NCBI RefSeq assembly: GCF_003610805.1 | Contig: NZ_RAPF01000003.1 | Span: 124,001 to 188,000 of the forward strand | Reading direction: 5' to 3' | Length of the DNA: 64,000 nt | DNA from: Altericroceibacterium spongiae | GTDB taxonomy: Bacteria > Pseudomonadota > Alphaproteobacteria > Sphingomonadales > Sphingomonadaceae | Shown here: positions 17,303-27,400 of the stretch, piece after piece | Layout of the letters: every line of letters starts with the position of its first letter | Numbering within the stretch: position 1 is the stretch's first letter | Translations under genes and position numbers: made by a program | Notes under the pieces: model-generated | The model's database searches: none | What the model was told of the DNA's origin: nothing | Seen by the model: only the letters and a program-made list of their open reading frames with translations

Positions 17303-19975
17303 ATGAAGAAGCTTTGCAGCGGAGCGTCTATTGGCGCGCTTGCCATTGCCATTACCGCCCCGGCGGTTGCACAGGACCAGCAGCCTGCCCGTCAGGGTGG
17401 CGTCCAGGAAATTATCGTCACGGCAACCAAGCGTGTAGAAAGCACGCAGGATGTGCCGATTTCGGTGCAGGCCGTGGGTGAAGAAGCGCTTGAACAGCTC
17501 GGCATTGCCAACTTCACCGATTATATGCAGCAATTGCCGAGCGTGACGGCTGGCGGCGGTGGCCCCGGCCAGAATACGATTTATATTCGTGGCCTCGCTT
17601 CCACTACGCCAAACCTCACCACCGCGGGTGTGGCCGGCCTGGCACCTAACGTATCGGTCTATCTTGACGAACAGCCGCTTTCACAGCCCGGCCGTAACCT
17701 TGACGTTTATGCCGCCGACCTTTCACGAGTGGAAGTGCTGGCCGGTCCGCAGGGCACCTTGTTCGGTGCATCGAGTCAGGCTGGTGTGGTTCGCCTCATC
17801 ACCAATGATCCGGTCATGGGTGAATGGCAGGGCAAGGCCAAGGCTGGTGTTGCTTTCACCAAGGGCGGTGACATGAGCAACAATGTCGAAGCCGTGGTCA
17901 ATGCTCCGGTGACTGACAACTTCGCTGTTCGCGGCGTGTTCTTCGTTGACCATCAGGGCGGTTATATCGACAATGTTCACGGCACGCGCGATCTGAGCGG
18001 AAGCGCGCGTTTCCGCCCCGAAGGTACCGTGCGTCAGAACGGCGTTCCGGTCGGTCCGAACCGCGCCGGTTTTCAGTCTACTGCCGATCTGTCGGGCGTT
18101 GATTTCATCTCCGCTGATAACGCAAATCTGGTGGAAGACAATTTCAACGACACCGATTATAGCGGTTTCCGCGTGACGGCATTGTGGGAAGTAACGCCGG
18201 ACTGGTCGATCAAGGTCGCCCATATGCGGCAGGGTCTCGATACGGACGGTGTTTTCTTCGAAGATCCCGAACTCGACGATCTCGAAATCGAGCGTTATCA
18301 GCAGGACAATCTCGAAGACGATTTCTCTAACACCGCATGGACGGTCGAAGGTCGTCTCGGGGCGCTCGAAATGGTTTACACCGGGGCCTATACGGATCGT
18401 GAAACGAACCAGCGCGTCGATTACACCGACTATATGTATGCCGGTCAGTATCTGCCCTATTACATCTGCGATACGTCGGTGACCTATCCGGGTGATGGTG
18501 TGGCACCGTCAGGCACCTGCCAGGCACCTTATGCCAATGTGACGTCCGATTCCTCGATGAAGAAATTCACCCAGGAACTGCGCTTCAACACGCCGGCTGA
18601 CAAGCCCTTCCGCGTGACTGCAGGCGGCTTTTACAGCAAGCTGAATCTGAAAGAGCGCAACGATTATAACTATCTCGGTTCTAAAGACGTCGAACTGTAT
18701 GATGGCTCGATCGGCTACCCGGCGAATAGCGCCTTCACCAGCGGCTATTATTCCGATCCGGCAGCATTCAATCCGGGCACAATCTTCCGTAACGACACCA
18801 AGCGGACGGACGAGCAGTTCGGCATCTTCGGCGAAGCCGCCTTCGATGTCGTGCCCGATTTGCTGACGGCGACTGTCGGTGCCCGTTATTATAACGTGAA
18901 GGTCGATCTGGAAGGCGGTGCGAGCGGCTCTTTCTGTAACCCAAGTGCGGGTATGGATGTGAATGCTTACGGCACTAATATCAGCGATCTCTACGATGGT
19001 GACGGTGAATACACCTATATCAACACCTGCAATCCGGATGCGCAGCTCACCTTCGATGACAGCCAGTCGGTCGACCAGATCGCTCAGGCACTGAGCGCCG
19101 CTGGTGAAGGTCCGGTAGGCGATCTTCAGGGTACGGCCCAGCAGATCTATAATGCCGTTCGGGCACCCGATAAGGCGAAGACCGATGGCGTGATCTTCAA
19201 GGGAACGCTGACGCTGACACCGACCGAGAACACGCTGTTCTATGCAACCTATTCGGAAGGTTTCCGCCCCGGTCTGCTGAATCGTCCGGGTGGGGCAGGC
19301 GGCCCCGATGGCTTCACCGTGCCCTTCGCGCTCGATACCGACGAAGTAAAGAACTACGAAATCGGCTGGAAGCTCGATCTGTTCGACCGTCAGCTGCGCT
19401 TCAACGGCAGCGCTTTCTATGTCGACATTTCTAACCTGCAGACGACGATTTTCGATCCGTCCATCACCAATCTGTTCTTCTCGGACAATGCGGCGGATGC
19501 CGAAATCAAGGGCGTTGAAGGCGAAATCACCTTTGCTCCCTATAGCGTTCCGGGCCTGACCGTTTCGGGCGCTTTCTCGGTTCTCGACACCGAGATCACC
19601 GATGTTCTGACGCCGACCAACGATGTGGTCGAAGGCAGCGATCTGGCTTATGCGCCGTCCTTCCAGGGCAATCTGCGCGTACGCTATGAATTCGATCTGG
19701 GCGATACGGGCCTGCGGGCTCACATCATGCCTCAGATGGCGCATAGCGCGTCCAAATATACGGATATCATCAAGATCAACCGTCTGAAGCTGGACAGCTA
19801 CACCACTTTCGGTCTCTCGGCCGGTGTCGCGAAGGATAACTGGACTTTCGAAGTCTATGGCGACAATCTCAGCGATGAGCGCGCCGAGCTGAGCGGTGAT
19901 TTCTATTACGATCGCGCTCGCGTGGTCGTGAATCGTCCGCTGACAGTGGGCGCGCGGGTTTCCTTCAGCTACTGA
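17303..19975 (+). CDS. TonB-dependent outer-membrane receptor
   Basis: 890 residues with signal peptide (MKKLCSGASIGALAIAITAP, cut after VAQ). The TonB-box-like EIIVTATKR precedes a plug domain with IYIRGLAS, SVYLDEQPLSQPG and VLAGPQGTLFGASSQAGVVR. The barrel contains TYSEGFRPGLLNRPG and ends GARVSFSY with a terminal aromatic residue. This is the larger sphingomonad type often used for plant or polymer-derived compounds rather than iron. A hairpin terminator follows, then the TPR-sulfotransferase gene on the same strand; such receptor-TPR pairs recur in the order. Ligand unknown. Confidence 0.93.
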   Translation: MKKLCSGASIGALAIAITAPAVAQDQQPARQGGVQEIIVTATKRVESTQDVPISVQAVGEEALEQLGIANFTDYMQQLPSVTAGGGGPGQNTIYIRGLASTTPNLTTAGVAGLAPNVSVYLDEQPLSQPGRNLDVYAADLSRVEVLAGPQGTLFGASSQAGVVRLITNDPVMGEWQGKAKAGVAFTKGGDMSNNVEAVVNAPVTDNFAVRGVFFVDHQGGYIDNVHGTRDLSGSARFRPEGTVRQNGVPVGPNRAGFQSTADLSGVDFISADNANLVEDNFNDTDYSGFRVTALWEVTPDWSIKVAHMRQGLDTDGVFFEDPELDDLEIERYQQDNLEDDFSNTAWTVEGRLGALEMVYTGAYTDRETNQRVDYTDYMYAGQYLPYYICDTSVTYPGDGVAPSGTCQAPYANVTSDSSMKKFTQELRFNTPADKPFRVTAGGFYSKLNLKERNDYNYLGSKDVELYDGSIGYPANSAFTSGYYSDPAAFNPGTIFRNDTKRTDEQFGIFGEAAFDVVPDLLTATVGARYYNVKVDLEGGASGSFCNPSAGMDVNAYGTNISDLYDGDGEYTYINTCNPDAQLTFDDSQSVDQIAQALSAAGEGPVGDLQGTAQQIYNAVRAPDKAKTDGVIFKGTLTLTPTENTLFYATYSEGFRPGLLNRPGGAGGPDGFTVPFALDTDEVKNYEIGWKLDLFDRQLRFNGSAFYVDISNLQTTIFDPSITNLFFSDNAADAEIKGVEGEITFAPYSVPGLTVSGAFSVLDTEITDVLTPTNDVVEGSDLAYAPSFQGNLRVRYEFDLGDTGLRAHIMPQMAHSASKYTDIIKINRLKLDSYTTFGLSAGVAKDNWTFEVYGDNLSDERAELSGDFYYDRARVVVNRPLTVGARVSFSY

Positions 19976-20000
19976 GCTGACTGACCGCAAGGCAAGTGAG

Positions 20001-20035
20001 AGAAGGGCGGTCCGGCGTGGCCGCCCTTCTTATTT
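20001..20035 (+). terminator. Rho-independent terminator after the TonB receptor gene
   Basis: A perfect 10-bp stem AGAAGGGCGG/CCGCCCTTCT with a 10-nt loop is followed by TATTT. It lies 25 bp past the stop and just before the ribosome site of the next gene, so it may attenuate rather than fully stop transcription. Confidence 0.7.
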
Positions 20036-20054
20036 GAAATGAGGATAAACAGCC

Positions 20055-22034
20055 ATGGCCGCAACGGCAGAGAGTGACGATGCGCATAAGGATGCGCTCG
20101 ACACCGCCCGCAAGCAATTGAAAGCACGGCAATTTGCCGAAGCCATGGCAACGGCGGAGCGGGTGCTTTCTGCCAGCCCGGATCATGTCGATGCGCTCTA
20201 TATTGCCGCCGTAGCGGCGCGTTACGCCGGGGATTATGACAAGGCCCAGGCCTGCCTTCTGCATCTCCAGCAAGCGGCTCCCGAATATGGCCGCGCGGTG
20301 CAGGAGCAGGGCCATCTTGCGCGCGACAGGGGAGAAAGCGAGACGGCACTGGCGCATTATCGCCGGGCGGTGCGGCTCAATCCTGCCTTGCAGGCAAGCT
20401 GGATGGCGCAGGCGAAGCTGCTGGATGATAAGGGTCAGGCGGTTGAAGCCGGTCATGCCCGAAAACAGGCCGAACGAATTGCGCAATTGCCGCGCGAACT
20501 TGTCGCAGTCACCAACTGGATTTATGAAGGGAAAATTCTCAAGGCGGAAAAACTGTGCCGTTATTTTCTGCAGCAAAATCCGCATCATATCGAGGCGATG
20601 CGGCTGCTCGCTGAGATCGGCAGTCGGCTGGGCGTGCTCGATGATGCCGAATTTCTGCTGGAAAGTGCGGTCACCTTTGCCCCCGGTGACACAAGATTAC
20701 GGCTCGACTATATTGAGGTGCTGAGGAAGCGGCAGAAATTTGCCCAGGCGCGTGATGAGGCCGAGAAGCTCTATCGCACCAACCCTGAGAATCCGCTTTT
20801 CATGTCGCATCTGGCGATCGAAAGTATGCAGACCGGCGATTACGATCGCGCTTTTGCGTTATTCGATGCCGTACTGCAAAAGCTGCCCGGCGATCCTGCC
20901 ACATTGACGTCCAAAGGGCACGCCCTCAAGACCATGGGACAACAGGATAAGGCGGTGGCTTCCTATCGTGCAGCCTTCACAGCGCGCCCCGATCACGGTG
21001 ATGCCTTTTATGCGCTGGCCAATCTCAAGACTTATCGTTTCACGGATGATGAACTGGCGGCGATGGAAGTGCAGTTGCGGCGTCCCGATCTCGCTTTCAT
21101 GGACCGTGTCCATATGAGTTTTGCCCTCGCCAAGGCCTATGAGGATCGCCATGATTATGAGCGCTCATTCCATCACTATGAGGAAGGAAACCGGCTGAAA
21201 CGGGCGCAGACACGCTATGATGCGGATGACATGTCGGCCGAATTGCAGAAGCAGATCGATATCTGCACACCTGCCCTTTTTGCGCAGCATGAGGGGGCGG
21301 GTGATCCGGCACCGGACCCGATATTCATTCTCGGCCTGCCACGTGCCGGTTCGACGCTGCTGGAACAGATACTGGCCTCGCACTCACAAATCGACGGGAC
21401 GATGGAACTGCCCGATATTCTGGCACTGGCGCATCGTCTGCGGGGCCGCAAGGCAGGGGCTTCGCGCTATCCGGAAGTGCTGCATGATGTCACTGACGAG
21501 CAATTCGCGCAAATGGGCCGTGCCTATATCGAGAATACCCGGATTCACCGGCAGGGTGCGCCATTTTTTATCGACAAGATGCCGAATAATTTTCGCCATA
21601 TCGGTCTGATCCATCTGATTCTGCCCAATGCTAAAATCATCGATGCGCGCCGTGCGCCGATGGATTGCTGTTTTTCGGGTTTCAAACAGCTCTTTGCCGA
21701 AGGTCAGGAATTTACTTACGGCTTGCATGAAGTGGGCCGGTATTACGCCGATTATGTGCGCCTGATGGACCATTGGGATGCGGTGTTGCCGGGCAAGGTT
21801 CTGCGCGTGCAGCATGAGGATGTGCTGGATAATCTCGAAGGCCAGACCCGTCGGATGCTTGATTTTATCGGTGTATCTTTCGAGGAAAACTGCCTCGATT
21901 TTCACCGTACTGAACGTGCCGTGCGCACTGCCAGTTCAGAGCAGGTTCGCCGCCCGATCAACCGATCGGGTGTTGGTGCATGGAAGCCTTATGAACCATG
22001 GCTCGGGCCCTTGCGCGATGCGCTGGCTTCCTGA
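20055..22034 (+). CDS. TPR-repeat sulfotransferase
   Basis: 659 residues, ATG 20055 preceded by GAGGATAA. Residues about 1-400 are TPR-like helical repeats (for example YAGDYDKAQACLLHLQQAAP, DYDRAFALFDAVLQKLPGDP). From about 420 a Sulfotransfer_3-type domain follows: the 5'-phosphosulfate loop LGLPRAGSTLLEQIL, then DKMPNNFRHIGLI and IIDARRAPMDCCFSGF for the 3'-phosphate side. It would move sulfate from PAPS to a protein, peptide or glycan. No signal peptide or membrane segment is seen, so it is cytoplasmic. The last 77 bp overlap the end of the fcl gene on the other strand. Acceptor unknown. Confidence 0.88.
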   Translation: MAATAESDDAHKDALDTARKQLKARQFAEAMATAERVLSASPDHVDALYIAAVAARYAGDYDKAQACLLHLQQAAPEYGRAVQEQGHLARDRGESETALAHYRRAVRLNPALQASWMAQAKLLDDKGQAVEAGHARKQAERIAQLPRELVAVTNWIYEGKILKAEKLCRYFLQQNPHHIEAMRLLAEIGSRLGVLDDAEFLLESAVTFAPGDTRLRLDYIEVLRKRQKFAQARDEAEKLYRTNPENPLFMSHLAIESMQTGDYDRAFALFDAVLQKLPGDPATLTSKGHALKTMGQQDKAVASYRAAFTARPDHGDAFYALANLKTYRFTDDELAAMEVQLRRPDLAFMDRVHMSFALAKAYEDRHDYERSFHHYEEGNRLKRAQTRYDADDMSAELQKQIDICTPALFAQHEGAGDPAPDPIFILGLPRAGSTLLEQILASHSQIDGTMELPDILALAHRLRGRKAGASRYPEVLHDVTDEQFAQMGRAYIENTRIHRQGAPFFIDKMPNNFRHIGLIHLILPNAKIIDARRAPMDCCFSGFKQLFAEGQEFTYGLHEVGRYYADYVRLMDHWDAVLPGKVLRVQHEDVLDNLEGQTRRMLDFIGVSFEENCLDFHRTERAVRTASSEQVRRPINRSGVGAWKPYEPWLGPLRDALAS

Positions 22035-22986
22035 GGACTGGCCACAATGCAGCGGGGCCGTGACGTTCGCGAAACCAGCGATGCGTTGCGGCAATTCCGT
22101 CCTCCAGGCCGATATGCGGCTGCCAGCCCATCTTGCGCATACGCGAATTGTCCATCAGCTTGCGCGGTGTGCCGTCGGGCATGGTCTCGTCCCAGTGAAG
22201 TGAACCATAATATCCGGCAATCTCGCACACCATTTCGGCCAGATCTCGAATGGATATCTCTTCCCCGCTGCCTATATTGACCGGCTTCTCGTCCGAATAA
22301 TACTGTAACAGGAAAATCAGCGCATCGGCGCAATCATCGACATGGAGAAACTCCCGTAAAGGCGTGCCACTGCCCCACAATGTGAGGTCCGGTGCGGCAT
22401 TTCTGGCCGCCTCTTCGACCTTCCGGATCAGCGCGGGCAGAACATGTGCAGTGCGTGGATCGAAATTGTCATATGGCCCGTAAAGATTGCAGGGCATGGC
22501 ACTGATAAAATCACAGCCATATTGCCGGCGATAGGCCTGACACAGTTTGATTCCGGTAATCTTGGCCAGTGCATAGGCTTCATTGGTTTCCTCCAGCGGG
22601 CCGCTCAGCAAGGCTTCTTCGGCGATCGGCTGGGCTGCCATGCGCGGATAGATGCAGGAAGAGCCGAGAAAGAGCAGCTTTTCTACATCGACCGATTGTG
22701 CGGCATCGATCACATTGGCCGCAATCAGGAGATTATCTTGCAGGAATTGTGCCGGAGCGTCACGATTGGCGATAATCCCGCCGACTTTCGCGGCTGCCAG
22801 AATGACGGCGTCGGGTCGTACCGTTGCAAACCATTGGCGCACATCGCTTTGTTCGCGCAGGTCGAGCGAAGATTCGGCAGTTAGAATCGTACAATTCTCC
22901 TGTCGCAGCCTGTGCAGGACGGCAGAACCGACCATCCCGCCATGACCGGCGACATAAATCCGCTTACCTGTCAGATTATAGGCCAT
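21958..22986 (-). CDS. fcl: GDP-L-fucose synthase
   Basis: 342 residues. It turns GDP-4-keto-6-deoxy-D-mannose into GDP-L-fucose by epimerisation and NADPH reduction. The Rossmann loop GHGGMVGSA, LGSSCIYP, and the catalytic YxxxK in NEAYALAKI are present, plus substrate residues in CNLYGPYDNF and LREFLHVDDCADA. The start lies 2 bp past the gmd stop, so both are cotranscribed. It is about 25 residues longer than usual: the tail after HRWFRERHG is basic and runs antisense into the end of the sulfotransferase gene, probably because the original stop was lost. Confidence 0.92.
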   Translation of the reverse strand: MAYNLTGKRIYVAGHGGMVGSAVLHRLRQENCTILTAESSLDLREQSDVRQWFATVRPDAVILAAAKVGGIIANRDAPAQFLQDNLLIAANVIDAAQSVDVEKLLFLGSSCIYPRMAAQPIAEEALLSGPLEETNEAYALAKITGIKLCQAYRRQYGCDFISAMPCNLYGPYDNFDPRTAHVLPALIRKVEEAARNAAPDLTLWGSGTPLREFLHVDDCADALIFLLQYYSDEKPVNIGSGEEISIRDLAEMVCEIAGYYGSLHWDETMPDGTPRKLMDNSRMRKMGWQPHIGLEDGIAATHRWFRERHGPAALWPVLRKPAHRARARAMVHKASMHQHPIG

Positions 22987-22988
22987 GC

Positions 22989-24068
22989 TCAGTGAACCCG
23001 TTCACGGCTATGCTTCCATGCCGGTTCGGCTTTCAGGGCCTGTATGTCAGCAGCCACCATTTCCCGTGCCAGCTCACGCACCGGCATGTCGTGGTGCCAG
23101 CCGAGCTGTTGATGTGCCTTGCCTGCATCGCCGATCAGCAGATCCACTTCGGCAGGACGGAAATAGCGCGGGTCCACTTCTACGAGGCAGCGCCCCGTGC
23201 TGCGACAATAGCCCTTTTCCTGAAGGCCCTGCCCGGCAAATTCCAGGGGGATGCCTGCATCCTCGAACGCCCAGTGAACGAACTGGCGCACCTGAGTGGT
23301 CTTGCCTGTGGCCAGCACATAATCGTCAGGCCTGTCCTGTTGCAGCATCAGCCACATACCCCGCACATATTCGCGTGCATGGCCCCAGTCGCGCTTTGCA
23401 TCGAGATTGCCGAGATAGAGTCGGTCCTGTCGGCCCAGTGAAATGGCCGCCGCGGCGCGGCTGATCTTGCGGGTGATGAAGGTCTCGCCGCGCAGCGGGC
23501 TCTCATGATTGAAGAGAATGCCGTTGGAGGCGTGTAAACCATAGGCTTCACGATAATTCACCGTGATCCAATAGGCGTAGAGTTTAGCCGCAGCATAGGG
23601 AGAGCGCGGGTGAAACGGGGTGGATTCGCGTTGCGGTGTTTCCTGCACCATTCCGTAAAGTTCGCTGGTGGCAGCCTGATAAAACCGCGTATCCTGCTGC
23701 ATTTCGAGAATGCGGATGGCTTCGAGAAGCCGCAATGTACCTATAGCATCGACGTCGGCCGTATATTCGGGCGTTTCAAAGCTCACTGCTACATGGCTTT
23801 GCGCTGCGAGATTGTAGATTTCGCCGGGGCGGATGTCCTTGATAAGCCGGATCAGGCTGGTTGCATCGGTCAGGTCTCCATAATGGAGGGTCAGCTGCGA
23901 GTGTCGCTCCGGTATGTTGTTTAACAGTTTGTCGAGCCGGCCTGTATTCGACATTGAGGCGCGACGTTGAATTCCATGCACTTCATAGCCGCGATCAAGC
24001 AGAAACTCGGCCAGATACGCCCCGTCCTGTCCGGTTATCCCTGTAATGAGTGCTCTCTTCTGTATCAT
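22989..24068 (-). CDS. gmd: GDP-mannose 4,6-dehydratase
   Basis: 359 residues from ATG 24068, behind a GGGGGG ribosome site; an upstream in-frame start at 24089 is less likely. It converts GDP-D-mannose to GDP-4-keto-6-deoxy-D-mannose. Seen are the NAD(P) loop [14 protein letters not shown], the RRAS and NTGRL residues, TSELYGM, the catalytic [12 protein letters not shown] (YxxxK) and [11 protein letters not shown]. It is the first gene of a two-gene operon with fcl that supplies GDP-L-fucose for surface glycans. No fucosyltransferase or polysaccharide cluster lies in the window. Confidence 0.95.
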   Translation of the reverse strand: MIQKRALITGITGQDGAYLAEFLLDRGYEVHGIQRRASMSNTGRLDKLLNNIPERHSQLTLHYGDLTDATSLIRLIKDIRPGEIYNLAAQSHVAVSFETPEYTADVDAIGTLRLLEAIRILEMQQDTRFYQAATSELYGMVQETPQRESTPFHPRSPYAAAKLYAYWITVNYREAYGLHASNGILFNHESPLRGETFITRKISRAAAAISLGRQDRLYLGNLDAKRDWGHAREYVRGMWLMLQQDRPDDYVLATGKTTQVRQFVHWAFEDAGIPLEFAGQGLQEKGYCRSTGRCLVEVDPRYFRPAEVDLLIGDAGKAHQQLGWHHDMPVRELAREMVAADIQALKAEPAWKHSRERVH

Positions 24069-24441
24069 GACATACCCCCCTTTTGTCACCTGAGTGAGGC
24101 ACGGGATGCGGATTCGCAGAAGTGTAAATTAACTATAATCCTGTTCTGGGTCAGTTTTGAGCCGATGCCAGCCGGACGGAATGAGCAAGGCGATGATCTG
24201 TGGAGGTATGTTTCAGCGCTTTGTCATAATAAGTGGTCTGCAGACGTCAGACTGCTTCCGATGATGAAGAAATTGGAAAGGAAATATTAAGCGACATTAC
24301 GTAGTCCTCAGAGGTATGATTGGGGAAAATCCGGTAATCGAGAGTGACTTTCGTGACAGGTAACGCGTCTTTTGCGGCTGGCTTTGCAGATCGGGCTAAC
24401 GATATGCCAGCCTGTTCGGCGACGGGAACGCCGGAGGCAGG
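24069..24441. other. Divergent promoter region between gmd and the hybrid kinase
   Basis: 373 bp. An AACTATAATCC stretch near 24130 on the plus strand resembles a -10 element but lacks a good -35 at 17 bp. No RNA gene, repeat or convincing open frame was recognised. Confidence 0.45.
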
Positions 24442-27400
24442 TTGAAGACTATGCAAAAGGCCTTGAGGCATATCCGGCCTGTTTTGCTTCTGCATATTGC
24501 CGGCATGGCATTTCTCTTCGGGCTGCTGGCCTGGCTTGGAATTACTCTGACACGAGGCGAGGGACGGATTGCGGCCATCTGGGCGCCCAATGCCGTCCTT
24601 CTGGCGGTTTTGTTGCGGCGCCATGCCAGGGAGGATCTTCTTTATCTCCCGGCAGTTTATGCCGCTAATATTGCGGCCAATCTATTGGCAGGAGACAGCC
24701 TGGCCCGCGCCATGGGGCTGGGTTTTGCCAATATTGTCGAGATCGTGCTGGTCTGGCGCAGCATGGCTTATTTTCAGGCGGTGCCATTCGATCCTTCGCG
24801 CAATCGGGATCTTTTGTGTTTTGCAGGCAGCGTTCTGCTCGGCACGATGGTTTCAGGCATAATCGCCACACCGGTTCTTACGCCGGAAAACTGGTCTGAT
24901 ATCGCCTATGACTGGTGGGCATGGGTTCGGGCAGATGCGCTCAGTCTCGTTCTGGTTACGCCATCGCTCACTATTCTGGCCGATGCCTGGGGCGCGCGTC
25001 ACTGGCCGACCCGACAGAAAATGGTCGAAGTAGCCGGTATTCTGGCGTTGGGAACTGCGGTCAGCATATATGTCTTCTGGCAGACGGCTTACCCGTTTCT
25101 GTTTCTCGATGCGCTGATCGTTCTGCTCTATGTGTTCCGGCTGGGGCCGCCAGGCGTCGCGATCGGGATTCTCAACGTGGCGATCATTGCGTCTATCGCA
25201 ACCTCGATCGGGCGTGGGCCGATCAATCTGGTGCAGGGCGGGCTCTCCGAGAAGTTGCTGGTGTTGCAGATCTTTCTGGCCAGCAGTTTTATGATGGGCT
25301 TACCCGTCGCAGCTACGCTGATGGCGAAAAAGCGGGTTGAGGAAGAGTTGCGCCTCCATCGCGATATGGGACGTTCCATCATGGAGAATACGCGTGAGGC
25401 GATTTTTCGGACGGATGCAGAGCATCGCTGGACCTATCTCAATCCTGCCTGGGAAGAACTGACGGGGAAAGTGCCGGAGCAGAGTCTGGGCGAGACGCTG
25501 GAAATGGTGATCTATCCCGAGGACTGGAAGAATCTCGCTGGCCGTCTGCAACAGCTGCGCAAAGGTACGCTCGACAATTTCACACATCGCTTTCGCCTGA
25601 TCCACGAGGATTGCACCATTCGTCATGTCGAGCTCGGCGTTACGGCGCTGTATGACGATGAGGACCAGTATATCGGCTTTGTCGGCAGTATGATCGATCT
25701 GACGATAGAACGGCGTTCGCGCCTTGCTCTGGAACAGAGCGAGGAACGTTTCCGGCGCCTGTCCGACAGTGCTCCGCTGGGCATTTGCCGGGTCGATCTG
25801 AATGGCTATCTCACTTATTGTAACGATGCTTTTGCCGAATTGCTCGACCTCACGCGCGAACAGGCGCGGGGCGATATGTGGAAGAGGCGTCTGATCGATC
25901 CCGAAAGCTGGCCGCCCCATGGCGACTGGCGAGCCATTGCCGGAGAGAATAAACCGTTCAAATGGCGCGTAGGCTTCCGCAAACTGCATGGAGAACAGGT
26001 CGTCACCACGCTGACGGCGGTGCAGGAATATGACGAAAGGGGCGATGTTTGCGGGACGATCTGCGTTTTGCTCGACATTACGCGCGAAGAAGAAGCGACC
26101 GAAACGATTCTGGCCGCCAAGCGGACCTTTGAAACACTGGCCAATCTGTCACCTGCGGGAATTTTCCGGACCGATCCCCAAGGGGCCTGCACCTATGTGA
26201 ATCCGTCCTGGTGTGAGCTTGCCGGGCTGAAACCGGCTGATGCACTGGGATCGGGCTGGACCGAGGCAATTCATCCTGCCGACCGGTTACGCGTCTCCCG
26301 AGAATGGCAGGAATCGGTTCGCACGAAGAGTGTTTTCCGCACTGATTTTCGTTTCTTGCGCCATAATAGCGATATTGCCTGGGTCGATGCCTTGTCGACG
26401 CCAGAGCTGGATGACCGGGGCGATATTGTCGGTTTCGTGGGCGTCAATGTCGATATTACGGATCGCAAGACGCTCGAAAACGAGCTGGTAACGGCCAAAC
26501 GCACTGCAGAGATGGCCTCGAGCACCAAGGCCAAGTTTCTTGCCAATATGAGCCACGAAATCCGTACGCCCATGAACGGTGTGCTCGGTTTTGCCGAATT
26601 GCTGCTGCATAGCGATCTCGATGAAGATCAGCACAAATATGTGTCGCTGATTGCCGAAAGCGGCCGGACGATGATGCAATTGCTCAACGATATCCTCGAT
26701 ATTTCGAAGATCGAGGCAGGGCATGTGGTGATTACCCATGAACCGACCGACCTGCGGCATTTGCTGAAGGGATGCTGTCGGTTGATGCAGGCGGAGGCGG
26801 ACAGGAAGGGGCTTCCGCTCACACTGGATGTGGATGATGCTATTCCGGCGGTTATGCTCGCGGATTCGTTGCGCCTGCGCCAGATCGTGCTCAATCTGGT
26901 GGGCAATGCGCTGAAATTTACCGCACAGGGTCATGTGGCGGTTCGCGCAAGTCTGCAAATTGGCCGTATTGGGCAGCGTGAAGTGGTGGTAGATGTGGAA
27001 GATACCGGCCCGGGCATTCCCGCCATGCGCGCCGAAGCGATTTTCCGGCCCTTCGAGCAGCTGGACGATTCGACCCAGCGGCAATATGGCGGCACCGGAT
27101 TAGGCCTGCCGATAAGCCGGCAGCTTGCCGAACTGATGGGCGGGCACCTGCAATTGCGCAGCGAGGAAGGCCGGGGCAGTACCTTCACCCTGTCGCTGCC
27201 GCTCGATGTGTCGGAAAGCGGCGATGTCGAAGTGAAGCGTCATTTGCAGGCCGAACCGGTGGCTCCTGGCAGTCTTGCCGGCGAGGGGCATATCCTGCTG
27301 GTCGAGGATCATGAGATCAATCAGGTGCTCCTCACCCACATGCTCGAAGGGCTCGGCTATACGGTCGAACTTGCCGGAGACGGGGCAGAAGCGATCGACA

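Noticed and set aside
18509-19990. 493-residue open frame on the minus strand
   Set aside because: It is antisense to the second TonB receptor, has no recognisable motif and no ribosome site context.
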